DNA of 64,000 bases from Prescottella equi (GCF_002094305.1 NZ_LWTX01000002.1:1-64000); one strand, 5' to 3'. Counted from the first letter of the stretch, positions 10,173 to 19,778 are shown. Translations and numbers: made by a program. The notes: generated from the letters alone by a model not told the origin.

Positions 10173-11645
10173 ATGACGCTTCGACCGACCGACAGCTCCG
10201 CGCTCCTGATCGACGGCAAACTGGTTCCCGGTTCGGGCGGCGTGTTCGAGGTGCTCGCGCCCGCCACCGAGGAGGTGGTGGGCCACGCGGCAGAGGGCAC
10301 GGCCGCCGACATGGACGCGGCGATCGCGGCGGCCCGCCGGGCCTTCGACGAGACGTCCTGGTCGCGCGATCACAGTTTCCGCGCACGGTGTCTGCGTCAG
10401 CTGCGCGATGCCCTGCAGTCGCACATCGAGGAGCTGCGCGAGATCACGATCGCCGAGGTGGGCGCACCCCGCATGCTCACCGCCGGGCCGCAGCTCGAGG
10501 GCCCGATCGCGGATCTCGGCTACTTCGCCGACCTCGCCGAGTCGTACGCTTGGGAGTCCGATCTGGGCGTCGCGGCGCCGATGGGTATCAGAACGCGGCG
10601 CCGGGTCCTCAAAGAGGGCGTCGGCGTCGTCGGAGCGGTCACGCCCTGGAACTTTCCGCACCAGATCAACTTCGCGAAGCTCGGGCCCGCGCTCGCGGCC
10701 GGCAACACCGTCGTCCTCAAGCCGGCTCCCGATACACCCTGGTGCGCGGCATTGGTCGGCAAGGTCATCGCGGAGGAGACCGACATCCCGGCGGGCGTCG
10801 TCAACATCGTCACCTCGACCGACCATCGGCTCGGCGCGCAGCTCGCCGAGGATCCACGCGTCGACCTGATCTCCTTCACCGGCTCCACCGCGACCGGCAA
10901 AGCCGTCATGACCGCGGCCGCACAATCACTGAAGAAGGTGTTCCTCGAGCTGGGCGGGAAGTCCGCGTTCGTCGTCCTGGACGACGCCGACCTCGCCGCC
11001 GCCTGCGCGATCGCCGCGTTCACGGTGTGCACCCATGCCGGTCAGGGGTGCGCGATCACGACCCGCCTGCTGGTGCCCCGCGAACGCTACGACGAGGCCG
11101 TCACGGCCACCGCCCGCACGATGGCGGGGATCCGGCCCGGCGACCCCGACGAACGCGGAACCGTCTGCGGCCCATTGATCTCCGCCCGTCAGCGTGCACG
11201 CGTCGAGAGCTACCTGAAGCTCGCGGTGGAGGAGGGCGGGACGATCGTCGTGGGCGGCGGACGGCCCGCCGAGCACGAGCGTGGCTTCTTCGTCGAACCC
11301 ACCCTGATCTCGGGTCTCGACAACTCGTCCCGCGTCGCCCAGGAGGAGATCTTCGGGCCGGTACTGGTAATCCTCCCCCACGACGGCGACGACGACGCGA
11401 TTCGCATCGCGAACGACTCGCCCTACGGCCTCTCCGGATCCGTGTGGGGCACCGATCCCGATCGCGTCCGGCATGTCGTGGAGGGCGTCCGCACCGGAAC
11501 GCTCGCCGTCAACGGAGGCGTCTGGTACGCGGCGGATGCACCGTTCGGCGGCTACAAGCAGTCCGGAATCGGCCGGGAGATGGGCGTGGCCGGCTTCGAG
11601 GAGTACCTGGAGACCAAGCTCGTCGCGGAACCCGCTACCGCTTAG
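10173..11645 (+). CDS. aldA: NAD(P)-dependent aldehyde dehydrogenase
   Basis: 490-aa ALDH. The glutamate general base is in LELGGKSA, the nucleophile cysteine in GQGCAITTR, and TPWNFP and FTGSTATGK line the cofactor site. It oxidises an aldehyde to the acid. ATG 10173 (MTLRPTDSSALL) follows AGAAAGG; an upstream in-frame start would cover the operator-like sequence. It starts a tight rightward operon with SDR, beta-hydroxyacid-type dehydrogenase and CMD genes. Equivalent by position to mycobacterial aldA (Rv0768), from memory. Confidence 0.9.
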   Translation: MTLRPTDSSALLIDGKLVPGSGGVFEVLAPATEEVVGHAAEGTAADMDAAIAAARRAFDETSWSRDHSFRARCLRQLRDALQSHIEELREITIAEVGAPRMLTAGPQLEGPIADLGYFADLAESYAWESDLGVAAPMGIRTRRRVLKEGVGVVGAVTPWNFPHQINFAKLGPALAAGNTVVLKPAPDTPWCAALVGKVIAEETDIPAGVVNIVTSTDHRLGAQLAEDPRVDLISFTGSTATGKAVMTAAAQSLKKVFLELGGKSAFVVLDDADLAAACAIAAFTVCTHAGQGCAITTRLLVPRERYDEAVTATARTMAGIRPGDPDERGTVCGPLISARQRARVESYLKLAVEEGGTIVVGGGRPAEHERGFFVEPTLISGLDNSSRVAQEEIFGPVLVILPHDGDDDAIRIANDSPYGLSGSVWGTDPDRVRHVVEGVRTGTLAVNGGVWYAADAPFGGYKQSGIGREMGVAGFEEYLETKLVAEPATA

Positions 11646-11666
11646 CCGAATTCGACGACAGGAGAC

Positions 11667-12422
11667 ATGCAGATGGGACGTTTCGACGGACGCACCGCCA
11701 TTGTCACCGGCGCCGCCCAGGGCATCGGCGAGGGGTATGCCCGGGCACTTGCCGCCGAAGGCGCCGACGTGGTCGTCGCCGATCTCAACCGTGAGCTGGG
11801 CGAGACGGTCGCCAAACAGATCACCTCCGACGGCGGTTCCGCCGTCTTCAAGGAAGTCGATGTGGCCGAACCGGACTCGGCCCTGGATCTGGCGTCGTTC
11901 ACGATCGAGAGGTTCGGCCGCATCGACCACCTCGTGAACAACGCGGCGATCTACGGCGGCATGAAACTCGACTCGCTGCTCACGGTGCCGTGGCACTACT
12001 ACAAGAAATTCATGAGCGTCAACATGGACGGTGCGCTCAACGTGTGTCGGGCCGTCGTGCCGCACATGCGCGAGGGCGGCGGGTCGATCGTCAACCAGTC
12101 GTCCACCGCCGCGTGGGTGTACTCCAACTTCTACGGTCTGGCGAAGGTCGGGATCAACGGCCTCACCCAGCAGCTCGCGTTCGAACTCGGCTGGTCGAAC
12201 ATCCGGATCAACGCGATCGCCCCGGGCCCGATCGACACCGAGGCCACCCGGACGGTCACGCCCGGCAACATCGTCGCCGATATGGTGAAGCGGATTCCCC
12301 TGCAGCGCATGGGCACTCCCGAGGACCTGGTCGGCATGTGCCTGTTCCTGCTGTCCGACGAGGCGAGCTGGATCACCGGCCAGATCTTCAACGTGGACGG
12401 CGGGCAGGTGATCCGGTCGTGA
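11667..12422 (+). CDS. Short-chain dehydrogenase/reductase
   Basis: 251-aa classical SDR: TGAAQGIG, NNAA, the serine in NQSSTAAW, YGLAK and the PGPIDTEA loop. ATG 11667 or ATG 11673 (MGRFDG) could be the start; AGGAGA lies 9 bases before the first. Its stop overlaps the next gene (GTGA). Likely acts on the same alcohol/ketone series as the aldehyde dehydrogenase. Confidence 0.88.
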   Translation: MQMGRFDGRTAIVTGAAQGIGEGYARALAAEGADVVVADLNRELGETVAKQITSDGGSAVFKEVDVAEPDSALDLASFTIERFGRIDHLVNNAAIYGGMKLDSLLTVPWHYYKKFMSVNMDGALNVCRAVVPHMREGGGSIVNQSSTAAWVYSNFYGLAKVGINGLTQQLAFELGWSNIRINAIAPGPIDTEATRTVTPGNIVADMVKRIPLQRMGTPEDLVGMCLFLLSDEASWITGQIFNVDGGQVIRS

Positions 12423-13315
12423 GCGAACCCACCCGCGCGGTCGGCTACATCGGTCTGGGGAACATGGGCGCCCCGATGGCCACCCGACTGCTCGAACGTC
12501 CGGGCACGCTGGTCGTGTGCGACGCCCGCGCCGAGGCCGTCGAACCGTTCACGACGGCGGGCGCGACCGCGGTGTCGACGCCGGCGCAGGTCGCCGATCG
12601 CGCGTCGGTCATCTCGGTGACCGTCCTCGACGACGGCCAGGTCCGCGACGTCGTCGCCGGACCGGACGGCATCCTGTCCACGGCCCGGCCCGGCACGGTG
12701 ATCGCGGTGCACTCCACGATCAGCGACACGACGGCGACCGAACTGGCCGCAACCTGCAGGGCCAAGGGGGTCGACCTGATTGACGCACCGGTCAGCGGCG
12801 GAGCGCCGGGAGCACAGCAGGGCCGGCTCGCCGTCATGGTCGGAGGCAGCGACGAGGCATTCGAGGCGGTCCGCGAACCGTTCGGCTACTTCGCCGAGCT
12901 GGTGGTCCATGCCGGGCCGGTGGGCGCCGGAACCCGGATGAAGCTGGCGCGCAACCTACTCCACTTCGTGTCGTTCACCGCGGCGTGCGAGGCGGCGCGC
13001 CTGGCCGAGGCAGCCGGCATCGACATCCGCAAGCTCGGCAAGGTGGTCCGCCACACCGACGCGATCACCGGGGGCGCGGGGGCGATCATGCTCCGCGACA
13101 CGACCGCTCCGGTCGCGGACGACGACCCGTGGTTCTCGATCCTGTCCCACGTCCGCAACCTCGGGGAGAAGGATCTCGCGCTGGCGCTCGATCTGGGCGA
13201 CCGGTTCGACGTCGACCTGCCCCTCGGCGCCCGGGCCCTCGCCGGCCTCGGCCCCGGACTCGGTGTCGGGACTGGAACGGTCGCCGACCGCGCCCACCAC
13301 AAGGAGAACGCATGA
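12419..13315 (+). CDS. 3-Hydroxyisobutyrate-dehydrogenase-like NAD-binding enzyme
   Basis: 298 aa. N-terminal Rossmann motif GYIGLGNMGAPMA and the substrate signature DAPVSGGAPGA, with the catalytic lysine in GTRMKLARN, define the beta-hydroxyacid dehydrogenase family. GTG 12419 overlaps the SDR stop; longer readings are out-of-frame shadows of the SDR. Substrate unknown; oxidation of a 3-hydroxyacid fits the operon. Confidence 0.88.
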   Translation: MSEPTRAVGYIGLGNMGAPMATRLLERPGTLVVCDARAEAVEPFTTAGATAVSTPAQVADRASVISVTVLDDGQVRDVVAGPDGILSTARPGTVIAVHSTISDTTATELAATCRAKGVDLIDAPVSGGAPGAQQGRLAVMVGGSDEAFEAVREPFGYFAELVVHAGPVGAGTRMKLARNLLHFVSFTAACEAARLAEAAGIDIRKLGKVVRHTDAITGGAGAIMLRDTTAPVADDDPWFSILSHVRNLGEKDLALALDLGDRFDVDLPLGARALAGLGPGLGVGTGTVADRAHHKENA

Positions 13316-13728
13316 CCGACCACAACGGCGACGCCACCACGTCGGAACGACGCAAGCGCGGCGTCGCGATGATGAACCAGGTGTACGGCTGGGAGATGCC
13401 GTCGGACGTGCCGGGCGACTTCTTCGCCGTCACCGCCGACCACCTGTTCGCCGACATCTGGACGCGTCCGGGCCTGAGCCTGCGCGATCGGCGCCTGCTG
13501 CTGCTCGGAGCGATCGCGGCGCAAGGGCAGACCGATGTCGCGAAGATCCAGATCAACGCCGCGCTGGGCAACGAGGAGTTGACCGAACAGCAGATCGAGG
13601 AGGCCGCGATCTTCCTCTGCCACTACGTCGGCTGGCCGTTGGGCACCGGACTGAACAACGCGCTGATCGCGGTCAAGGCCGATCGTCGTAAGGCCGCGCG
13701 CGCCGCGGAGAAGCAGCGCTCCGAGTAG
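13312..13728 (+). CDS. Carboxymuconolactone-decarboxylase-family protein
   Basis: 138-aa all-helical protein of the CMD/AhpD superfamily (RPGLSLRDRRLLLLGAIAAQG). The AhpD CxxC pair is absent, so a decarboxylase/lactonase-like rather than peroxidase role is more likely. ATG 13312 overlaps the preceding stop. Positional counterpart of Rv0771, from memory. Confidence 0.85.
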   Translation: MTDHNGDATTSERRKRGVAMMNQVYGWEMPSDVPGDFFAVTADHLFADIWTRPGLSLRDRRLLLLGAIAAQGQTDVAKIQINAALGNEELTEQQIEEAAIFLCHYVGWPLGTGLNNALIAVKADRRKAARAAEKQRSE

Positions 13729-13774
13729 TCCGCCCGATTCGGGCACGCCGGCCGCCCGATACGCTACTGATTTA

Positions 13775-13788
13775 TAGAACACGTTCTA
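13775..13788. promoter_or_regulatory. KstR-type operator
   Basis: TAGAACACGTTCTA, a perfect match to the KstR pattern TnnAACnnGTTnnA with extended TAGAAC/GTTCTA arms, 23 bases before the flavoprotein start and overlapping a TTTATAG -10-like element. KstR is the TetR repressor of cholesterol catabolism in mycobacteria and rhodococci. Confidence 0.85.
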
Positions 13789-13811
13789 CCCAGTCGAAAG
13801 GATCCACCCAC

Positions 13812-15293
13812 ATGTCACAGCCGGTGTCCGGGGCCACCCCGGTCCGTCCCCTGTCCGCCGAGAGCATCGACGTCTGGGACTACGAGGCCGATGTCGTGAT
13901 CGCGGGCTACGGTATCGCCGGCGTCAGCGCCGCGGTCGAGGCTGCCCGCGCCGGCGCCGAGGTCCTCGTACTCGAGCGGGCCGGCGGGTGGGGCGGTGCG
14001 GCCTCGTTGGCGGGCGGATTCATCTACATGGGTGGCGGCACCCCGCTGCAGAAGGCACTCGGGTTCGAGGACACCCCCGAGAACATGAAGACGTTCATGA
14101 TGGCGGCACTCGGGCCCGGCGCCGACGAAGCGAAGATCACCGAATACTGCGAGGGCAGCGTCGACCACTACAACTGGCTGGTCGACTGCGGCGTCCCGTT
14201 CAAGGAGAGCTTCTACGGACAGCCCGGCTGGGAGACTCCGTTCGACGACGGCCTGATGTACTCGGGCGGCGAGAACTCGGCGCCGTTCAACACGATTGCC
14301 ACACCCGCCCCGCGCGGCCACATCCCGCAGATGGCGGACAAGAAGGTGGGCGAGAAGGGCGGCGGCTACATGCTCATGAAGCCGCTGGTCGAGACGGCCG
14401 AGAAACTCGGGGTGCAAGCCCAGTACGACATGCGGGTCCAGACCCTGGTCACCGATGCCACCGGCCGCGTCGTCGGCGTGCAGGCCAAGCAGTACGGCAA
14501 GGACGTGGTGGTGCGCGCCCGCAAGGGCGTCGTGCTCGCCACCGGTAGCTTCGCTTACAACAAGGACATGGTCGAGGCGTTTGCGCCCCGCCTCATCGGA
14601 CGTCCCGGCGCCGCGATCGAGGAGCACGACGGCCGGTCGATCCGGATGGCGCAGGCCCTCGGCGCCGACCTGGCGCACATGGACGCTACCGAGGTCGCCT
14701 TCTTCGGTGATCCGCAGATGATGGTCCGCGGCATCCTGGTCAACGGTCGCGGTCAGCGCTATGTCAACGAGGACACCTATCCGGGACGGATCGGTCAGCT
14801 CACGCTGCTGCAGAACGACAATCAGGCGTACCTGATCATCGACGAGGACGCGTACGAGGAGGCGAAGACTACGCCGAGTTCGACGCCGTTCTTCCGCTTC
14901 CAGCCCAAGTGGGTGGCCGAGACCGTCGAGGAACTCGAGGCCGAGATGGGGCTGCCGGAGGGCACACTGCAGGCGACGGTCGAGGTCTACAACAAACATG
15001 CCGCGAACGGGCAGGATCCGGTGCTCGGGAAGAAGCCCGAGTGGGTCAAGCCGATCGGCTCGCCGGTCGCAGCACTGGACCTGCGCAACTTCACCGCCGG
15101 ATTCACGCTGGGTGGTCTGCGCACCAACACTGCCTCGGAGGTGCTGCACGTGTCGGGCGATCCGATTCCCGGCCTCTTCGCGGCCGGTCGCTGCACCGCC
15201 GGCGTCTGCGCATGGGGCTACGCGTCGGGCACCTCGCTCGGCGACGGCAGCTTCTTCGGTCGTCGCGCCGGCATCAGCGCCGCGAAGGGCTGA
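13812..15293 (+). CDS. FAD flavoprotein of the ketosteroid dehydrogenase/fumarate reductase family
   Basis: 493 aa. The FAD motif is GYGIAGVSAAVEAARAGAEV (about 36-55), followed by an ERAGGWGGAASLAGGFIYMGGG active-site region and a C-terminal FAD contact GLFAAGRCTAGVCAWGYASG. This architecture is shared by 3-ketosteroid dehydrogenases and flavocytochrome-like reductases. RBS is AAAGGA before ATG 13812. The KstR-type box in its promoter argues for a role in sterol catabolism. It is shorter than a typical KstD and may act on a side chain or ring intermediate; which bond it dehydrogenates is unknown. Confidence 0.82.
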   Translation: MSQPVSGATPVRPLSAESIDVWDYEADVVIAGYGIAGVSAAVEAARAGAEVLVLERAGGWGGAASLAGGFIYMGGGTPLQKALGFEDTPENMKTFMMAALGPGADEAKITEYCEGSVDHYNWLVDCGVPFKESFYGQPGWETPFDDGLMYSGGENSAPFNTIATPAPRGHIPQMADKKVGEKGGGYMLMKPLVETAEKLGVQAQYDMRVQTLVTDATGRVVGVQAKQYGKDVVVRARKGVVLATGSFAYNKDMVEAFAPRLIGRPGAAIEEHDGRSIRMAQALGADLAHMDATEVAFFGDPQMMVRGILVNGRGQRYVNEDTYPGRIGQLTLLQNDNQAYLIIDEDAYEEAKTTPSSTPFFRFQPKWVAETVEELEAEMGLPEGTLQATVEVYNKHAANGQDPVLGKKPEWVKPIGSPVAALDLRNFTAGFTLGGLRTNTASEVLHVSGDPIPGLFAAGRCTAGVCAWGYASGTSLGDGSFFGRRAGISAAKG

Positions 15294-15311
15294 GCGTGAA
15301 CTGACACTGCG

Positions 15312-15341
15312 GACATGCCGGATCATTCGGTCCGGCATGTC
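15312..15341. terminator. Hairpin after the flavoprotein gene
   Basis: GACATGCCGGA and TCCGGCATGTC form a perfect 11-bp stem with an 8-base loop, 18 bases past the stop. There is no T-run, as is common for actinobacterial terminators. Confidence 0.65.
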
Positions 15342-15433
15342 GGCAGCTGCTGACCCAGGCCGTTCGAAGGTGGATACTCGGAGAAGACCGGGCCCCCGTA
15401 CGGGGCCGAGTCCAGCCGTTCGGGGATGCACCC

Positions 15434-17116
15434 ATGACCGACGTCGAGACTGTCGACGGAAACGAACTCGTCGTCGACGCGCTCGAAAATGTCGGGGTCA
15501 CAACGATCTACGGCGTCGTGGGGATACCGGTCACCGATCTCGCCCGGACCGCGCAGGCCCGCGGCATCCGCTACCTCGGGTTCCGCAACGAGCAGGCCGC
15601 CGGGCACGCGGCCGCCGCGGCGGGATTCCTCACCGGCCGGCCCGGCGTCTGTCTCACGGTGTCCGCGCCAGGATTCCTCAACGGGCTCGTTGCGCTCGCG
15701 AACGCCACCACCGACTGTTTCCCGATGATCCAGATCAGCGGGTCCAGCGAGCGATCGATCGTCGATCTACAGCAGGGCGACTACGAGGAGCTCGACCAAC
15801 TCGCCACCGCCCGGCCGTTCGCGAAGGCCGCGTACCGGGTCGACTCCCCTGAACTCATCGGGATCGGCATCGGCCGGGCCTTTCGCGCCGCGGTGTCCGG
15901 ACGCCCGGGCGGGGTGTACCTCGACCTGCCGGCCCGGGTGCTGGCCGCGACCGCGCCCCGCACGCCACGTCCACCGTTGGTCGATCCCGCGCCGCGCCAA
16001 TTGCCCGCGCCCGAGTCGGTCGAGCGGGCAGTTGCGCTCCTCGAACGCGCCGAGCGTCCCCTGATCCTGCTCGGCAAGGGTGCCGCGTATGCCCGCGCCG
16101 ACAAGGAGATTCGCGCGTTCGTCGAGGCAACCGGAGCCCCGTTCCTTCCGATGTCGATGGCCAAGGGGCTGCTGCCCGACGACCACCCGCAGTCCGCGGC
16201 CGCGGCCCGGTCGCTGGTGCTCCGGAGCGCGGATGTGGTCACTCTCGTCGGCGCACGCCTCAACTGGATGCTCGAGCACGGCCGCCCGCCGCAGTGGGCG
16301 CCCGATGCAGGGTTCGTCCAACTCGACATCTGTCCCACCGAGTTCGACAGCAACCGGCCGATCGCCGCCCCGGTCGCCGGTGACATCGCGTCCTCGATGA
16401 CGGCGTTGCTGGCGGCGTTGCGCCCCGGCGCGGTCGCGCCTGCGTCGCAGTGGCTCGACGAGATCGCCGCGAAGAAGCAGGCGAACGCCACGAAGATGGA
16501 GGCGCGCCTGCACGCCCACGCGCATCCGATGAACTTCGCGACCGCGCTCGGTGCCGTGCGCGACGCCCTGGCCGCGCGACCGGACGTGATCGTGGTCAGC
16601 GAGGGCGCGAACACCCTCGACAACGCACGCAACATCATTCCGATCCACCGGCCGCGCCACCGCCTGGACACCGGGACGTGGGGCGTGATGGGCGTGGGTC
16701 TCGGATACGCGATCGCGGCAGCCGTCGAGACCGGGTCGCCGGTGGTCGCGATCGAGGGCGACAGCGCGTTCGGGTTCAGCGGCATGGAGATCGAGACGAT
16801 CTGCCGGTACCGACTGCCCGTCGTCGTGCTCGTGTTCAACAACGGCGGCGTGTACCGGGGCGACGAGACCAACACGCACTCGGCCGATCCGGCGCCGACG
16901 GTGCTGCTGCACTCGAGCCGGTACGACACGCTGATCGAGGCGTTCGGCGGCGTCGGGTACCACGCGGAGACGCCCGACGAGGTGGCCGCGGCGGTGCGGT
17001 CGGCACTGGCGTCGAGTGAGCCCGCACTCGTCGACTGCGTGATCGACCCGGCCGACGGCACCGAGAGCGGCCACCTGCAGAAGCTGAACCGTCCGGCGCA
17101 CGAGGAGGAACCATGA
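15434..17116 (+). CDS. oxc: Oxalyl-CoA decarboxylase
   Basis: 560-aa thiamine-diphosphate enzyme. The N-terminal pyrimidine-binding domain has the conserved glutamate in FRNEQAAGHAAAAAG; the C-terminal diphosphate-binding domain shows GDSAFGFSGMEIETICRY, with Mg ligands. The YGVVGIPVTDLARTAQ opening is typical of Oxc. It converts oxalyl-CoA to formyl-CoA and CO2. The CoA-transferase that makes oxalyl-CoA follows with a 4-base overlap, a diagnostic pairing for oxalate degradation. Confidence 0.9.
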   Translation: MTDVETVDGNELVVDALENVGVTTIYGVVGIPVTDLARTAQARGIRYLGFRNEQAAGHAAAAAGFLTGRPGVCLTVSAPGFLNGLVALANATTDCFPMIQISGSSERSIVDLQQGDYEELDQLATARPFAKAAYRVDSPELIGIGIGRAFRAAVSGRPGGVYLDLPARVLAATAPRTPRPPLVDPAPRQLPAPESVERAVALLERAERPLILLGKGAAYARADKEIRAFVEATGAPFLPMSMAKGLLPDDHPQSAAAARSLVLRSADVVTLVGARLNWMLEHGRPPQWAPDAGFVQLDICPTEFDSNRPIAAPVAGDIASSMTALLAALRPGAVAPASQWLDEIAAKKQANATKMEARLHAHAHPMNFATALGAVRDALAARPDVIVVSEGANTLDNARNIIPIHRPRHRLDTGTWGVMGVGLGYAIAAAVETGSPVVAIEGDSAFGFSGMEIETICRYRLPVVVLVFNNGGVYRGDETNTHSADPAPTVLLHSSRYDTLIEAFGGVGYHAETPDEVAAAVRSALASSEPALVDCVIDPADGTESGHLQKLNRPAHEEEP

Positions 17117-18297
17117 CCGAACACGACCCCGGCGGACATCTCGACCCCACCAAACCGCAGGCGCTCGAGGGCATCACGGTCGTCGACTTCACCCACGTGC
17201 TCGCCGGACCGACCTGCACGCGGATGCTCGCCGACGCGGGTGCCCGGGTCATCAAGATCGAGCGCCCCGGGATCGGCGACGACACCCGGCAGATGGGCCC
17301 GTTCGCCGACGACGGCGGCTCGGAGTACTACCGGCTGGCGAACGTCGGCAAGGAGAGCATCGCGCTGAACCTGAAGGACGCCGACGACATGGCGTTGGTG
17401 CGCTCGATGATCAAGCACGCCGACGTGGTGGTGGAGAACTTCCGCCCGGGCGTGATGGCGCATCTCGGTCTCGCGCCGGACGACCTGGTTGCCGAGCATC
17501 CGCGACTGATCGTCTGTTCGATCTCCGGGTTCGGCCAGTACGGGCCGATGCATCAGGAATCGGCCTACGACACCGTGATCCAGGCGCTGTCGGGGATCAT
17601 GGACGCCACCGGATGGCCGGACGGCCCGGCCACCCGGGTGGGCACCTCGATCTCGGACATCACCGCCGGCATCATGGGGTACTGCGGAATCCTCACCGCC
17701 CTCGTCGCCCGGGATCGGACGGGGCGCGGCACCACAGTGGACATCGCGATGCTCGACAGCACGTTCTCGTTGATGGAGCACGGGCTCATGGATGCCCTCG
17801 GCCCCCGGGTACGCCCCACTCGTCTGGGGAACCGGCACCCGTTCATGTATCCGTTCGACACGTTCGAGTGCAGCGACCGCCCGATCGCGATCGCGGTCGG
17901 CAACGACCACCTCTTCGAACTCATGTGCGGCGCAATGGGCCTCACCCACCTACCCGAGGACACCCGGTTCGCCACCAACGTCGACCGCTGCGCCAACCAC
18001 ACCGACCTCAAGACCGCGATGGAGGATGTGTTGCGCACCGACACCGGCGAGGCGTGGCGGGGCCGCCTCATCGAGGCCGGTGTGCCGGTCGGAATCGTCC
18101 TCAACGTCGACGACACCCGCAAACTCGACCAGATCGCGGTCCGCGGAATGATCAAGAACGTGGGCGGGTTCGACGTTCCGGGCACACCGCTGAAGTTCGG
18201 GACATGGGATTCGCTCGGGGCGACGATCCCGTCACCCGAACTCGACGACTGCGGCGACATGCTGCGCACGGAGTTCGCGCCGCGCCCCGATGCGTGA
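17113..18297 (+). CDS. frc: Formyl-CoA:oxalate CoA-transferase-like (CaiB/BaiF family III)
   Basis: 394 aa. GITVVDFTHVLAGPTCTRMLADAGA and VIKIERP..GDDTR are family III CoA-transferase signatures; the catalytic aspartate is expected in the segment SEYYRLANVGKESIALNLKD (family-wise Asp about 60 residues after the first Rossmann half). Transfers CoA from formyl-CoA to oxalate. ATG overlaps the oxc stop, so translation is probably coupled. Exact donor could be another acyl-CoA, but pairing with oxc favours oxalate. Confidence 0.85.
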   Translation: MTEHDPGGHLDPTKPQALEGITVVDFTHVLAGPTCTRMLADAGARVIKIERPGIGDDTRQMGPFADDGGSEYYRLANVGKESIALNLKDADDMALVRSMIKHADVVVENFRPGVMAHLGLAPDDLVAEHPRLIVCSISGFGQYGPMHQESAYDTVIQALSGIMDATGWPDGPATRVGTSISDITAGIMGYCGILTALVARDRTGRGTTVDIAMLDSTFSLMEHGLMDALGPRVRPTRLGNRHPFMYPFDTFECSDRPIAIAVGNDHLFELMCGAMGLTHLPEDTRFATNVDRCANHTDLKTAMEDVLRTDTGEAWRGRLIEAGVPVGIVLNVDDTRKLDQIAVRGMIKNVGGFDVPGTPLKFGTWDSLGATIPSPELDDCGDMLRTEFAPRPDA

Positions 18298-18300
18298 CGG

Positions 18301-19737
18301 TCAGCCGCGCGGTGTGACGGTGACCGTGACCTCCTGCCGGGTGGCCGGCGCGCGCAAGGTCAGGATTCGGGTCTCGGGATTCCAGTTTGCAACGTGCGCA
18401 CCGTCGACGTCGGGACCGTCCGGGAAGGTCCGCACCGGCAGGTACACCTCGGTGGGTGCAGTGATCGACAGGTTCGGCACATAGGAGAATTCGAGGCGGT
18501 CCGCGTCGGCCGCCCATCGGACGGGTTGCCCGGCGATCGCCCGCGGGTACGGCTCGTCCAGCGTCGCAACCAGATTCCGCTCGGTGCCGTCCTCCTCGTA
18601 CGGACCCCAGGGCCCGGGGTCCCGCGACCAGTAGGAGACACCGGCACCCATCTCGCGGGCGGTGTCGTAGATCCGGTTCACGTAGTCCAGGGCACCGGGC
18701 AGTGTGGTGTCGAGTCCGAACTCTCCCAAAATGATCGGCACGTTCCCGAGTTCTGCCGCGGTGCGCAGGACGTTGCCGCGCCACGCGTCGATCGTCGCGT
18801 CCACCTGGGTCCGGGAACTGCCGGTATATCCGCCGCCGAGATCCATCGGCAGCGGGTAGATGTGCGGGCAGTACGCGACGCGCTGCTCGCCGTCACGGGC
18901 GTCGTCGATGGGGCGCAGTCCGCTGGGCGTGCCCCAGTTGGTGCCCATCGCCTGCGGGGCGACGCACACCCAGGTGTCCTGGTCGACTTCGCGGATCGCG
19001 TCGGACGTCTTCTGGTACAGCGCCGTCAGCGGCCCGGCCTCGAACGCCGGCCCCTGCAGGGTGCCGCCGTACGGCTCGTTCATCAGGTCGTACGCGACCA
19101 CCGCGGGGTTGCCGGCGAAACGTTCGGCGACCGCGCGCCACGCGTTCGCGTAGTGGTCGGTGAGTTCCGGATGCTTGCCGGTGGTGTTCCAGAAGTTGTC
19201 GAACGCCCGGATCACGCCGGGCTCGAGGTAGTACATCTCCCACATGTCGTTGTCGCCCACGGGCAGCCCGTCCAGGTACGTCGCCCACGCCGGCGCTCCG
19301 TTGCCGTTCTGTCCGCTCGGGGTGATGGCGCTCGAGTACAGGTCCTGGTGCATGTCGAGCATGACGCTGTAGCCGCGTTCGGCGTACCAGTCGACGCGTT
19401 CGGCGACGCGGTCCAGATACTCCTGGCTGTACACACCGGGTTCGGGTTCCACCGACCGCCACGAGATGAGGAACCGCACGAAGTTGGTGCCCATGTCGGT
19501 GTGCTCGCGGTCGAGGTCCGCCTCGGTGAACGTCGGCATGCCGTCCGGCGTGCTCTTGGCGCTCGATGCGGTGTTGAAGCCGTTGAGGATCAGCGCACGG
19601 CCGGCGTCGTCGGTGAGGTATGCGGTCGACGGTGCCGGGTCTGCCCGGAGCGCGGCACCGATGCCCCCGGCGAGGACCAGTGCCCCGACGGCCGCCAAGG
19701 ACAGCACCCTCACACGTCCCACCGCTCCACCACTCAC
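18301..19737 (-). CDS. Secreted endoglycoceramidase-like GH5 hydrolase
   Basis: 478 aa from GTG 19737. A hydrophobic signal segment (LSLAAVGALVLAGGIGAAL) is followed by a (beta/alpha)8 hydrolase: ILNGFNTASS near the start, the acid/base glutamate in YDLMNEPYGG, and the nucleophile in ILGEFGLD. A beta-sandwich completes the C-terminus. The layout and HQDLYSS motif match rhodococcal endoglycoceramidases, which release the glycan from glycosphingolipids; related EGALC enzymes act on other beta-glycosides. The frame stays open further upstream, but the signal peptide decides the start; GTG 19722 is also possible. Ends 3 bases from the oxalate operon, tail to tail. Confidence 0.87.
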   Translation of the reverse strand: MSGGAVGRVRVLSLAAVGALVLAGGIGAALRADPAPSTAYLTDDAGRALILNGFNTASSAKSTPDGMPTFTEADLDREHTDMGTNFVRFLISWRSVEPEPGVYSQEYLDRVAERVDWYAERGYSVMLDMHQDLYSSAITPSGQNGNGAPAWATYLDGLPVGDNDMWEMYYLEPGVIRAFDNFWNTTGKHPELTDHYANAWRAVAERFAGNPAVVAYDLMNEPYGGTLQGPAFEAGPLTALYQKTSDAIREVDQDTWVCVAPQAMGTNWGTPSGLRPIDDARDGEQRVAYCPHIYPLPMDLGGGYTGSSRTQVDATIDAWRGNVLRTAAELGNVPIILGEFGLDTTLPGALDYVNRIYDTAREMGAGVSYWSRDPGPWGPYEEDGTERNLVATLDEPYPRAIAGQPVRWAADADRLEFSYVPNLSITAPTEVYLPVRTFPDGPDVDGAHVANWNPETRILTLRAPATRQEVTVTVTPRG

Positions 19738-19754
19738 TTTCGCACGCAAAACCT

Positions 19755-19766
19755 GGACGATCGTCC
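19755..19766. promoter_or_regulatory. Palindrome GGACGATCGTCC (copy 1)
   Basis: Perfect 12-base palindrome in the 53-base gap between the endoglycoceramidase and a membrane protein gene. The 14-mer CTGGACGATCGTCC recurs at 47857. It overlaps the probable -35 of the membrane protein gene. Confidence 0.5.
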
Positions 19767-19778
19767 TACTTACTGGGC

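Noticed and set aside
15312-15341. Operator of the oxalate operon
   Set aside because: Eight-base loop and position just after a stop favour a transcript hairpin, though an operator cannot be excluded.
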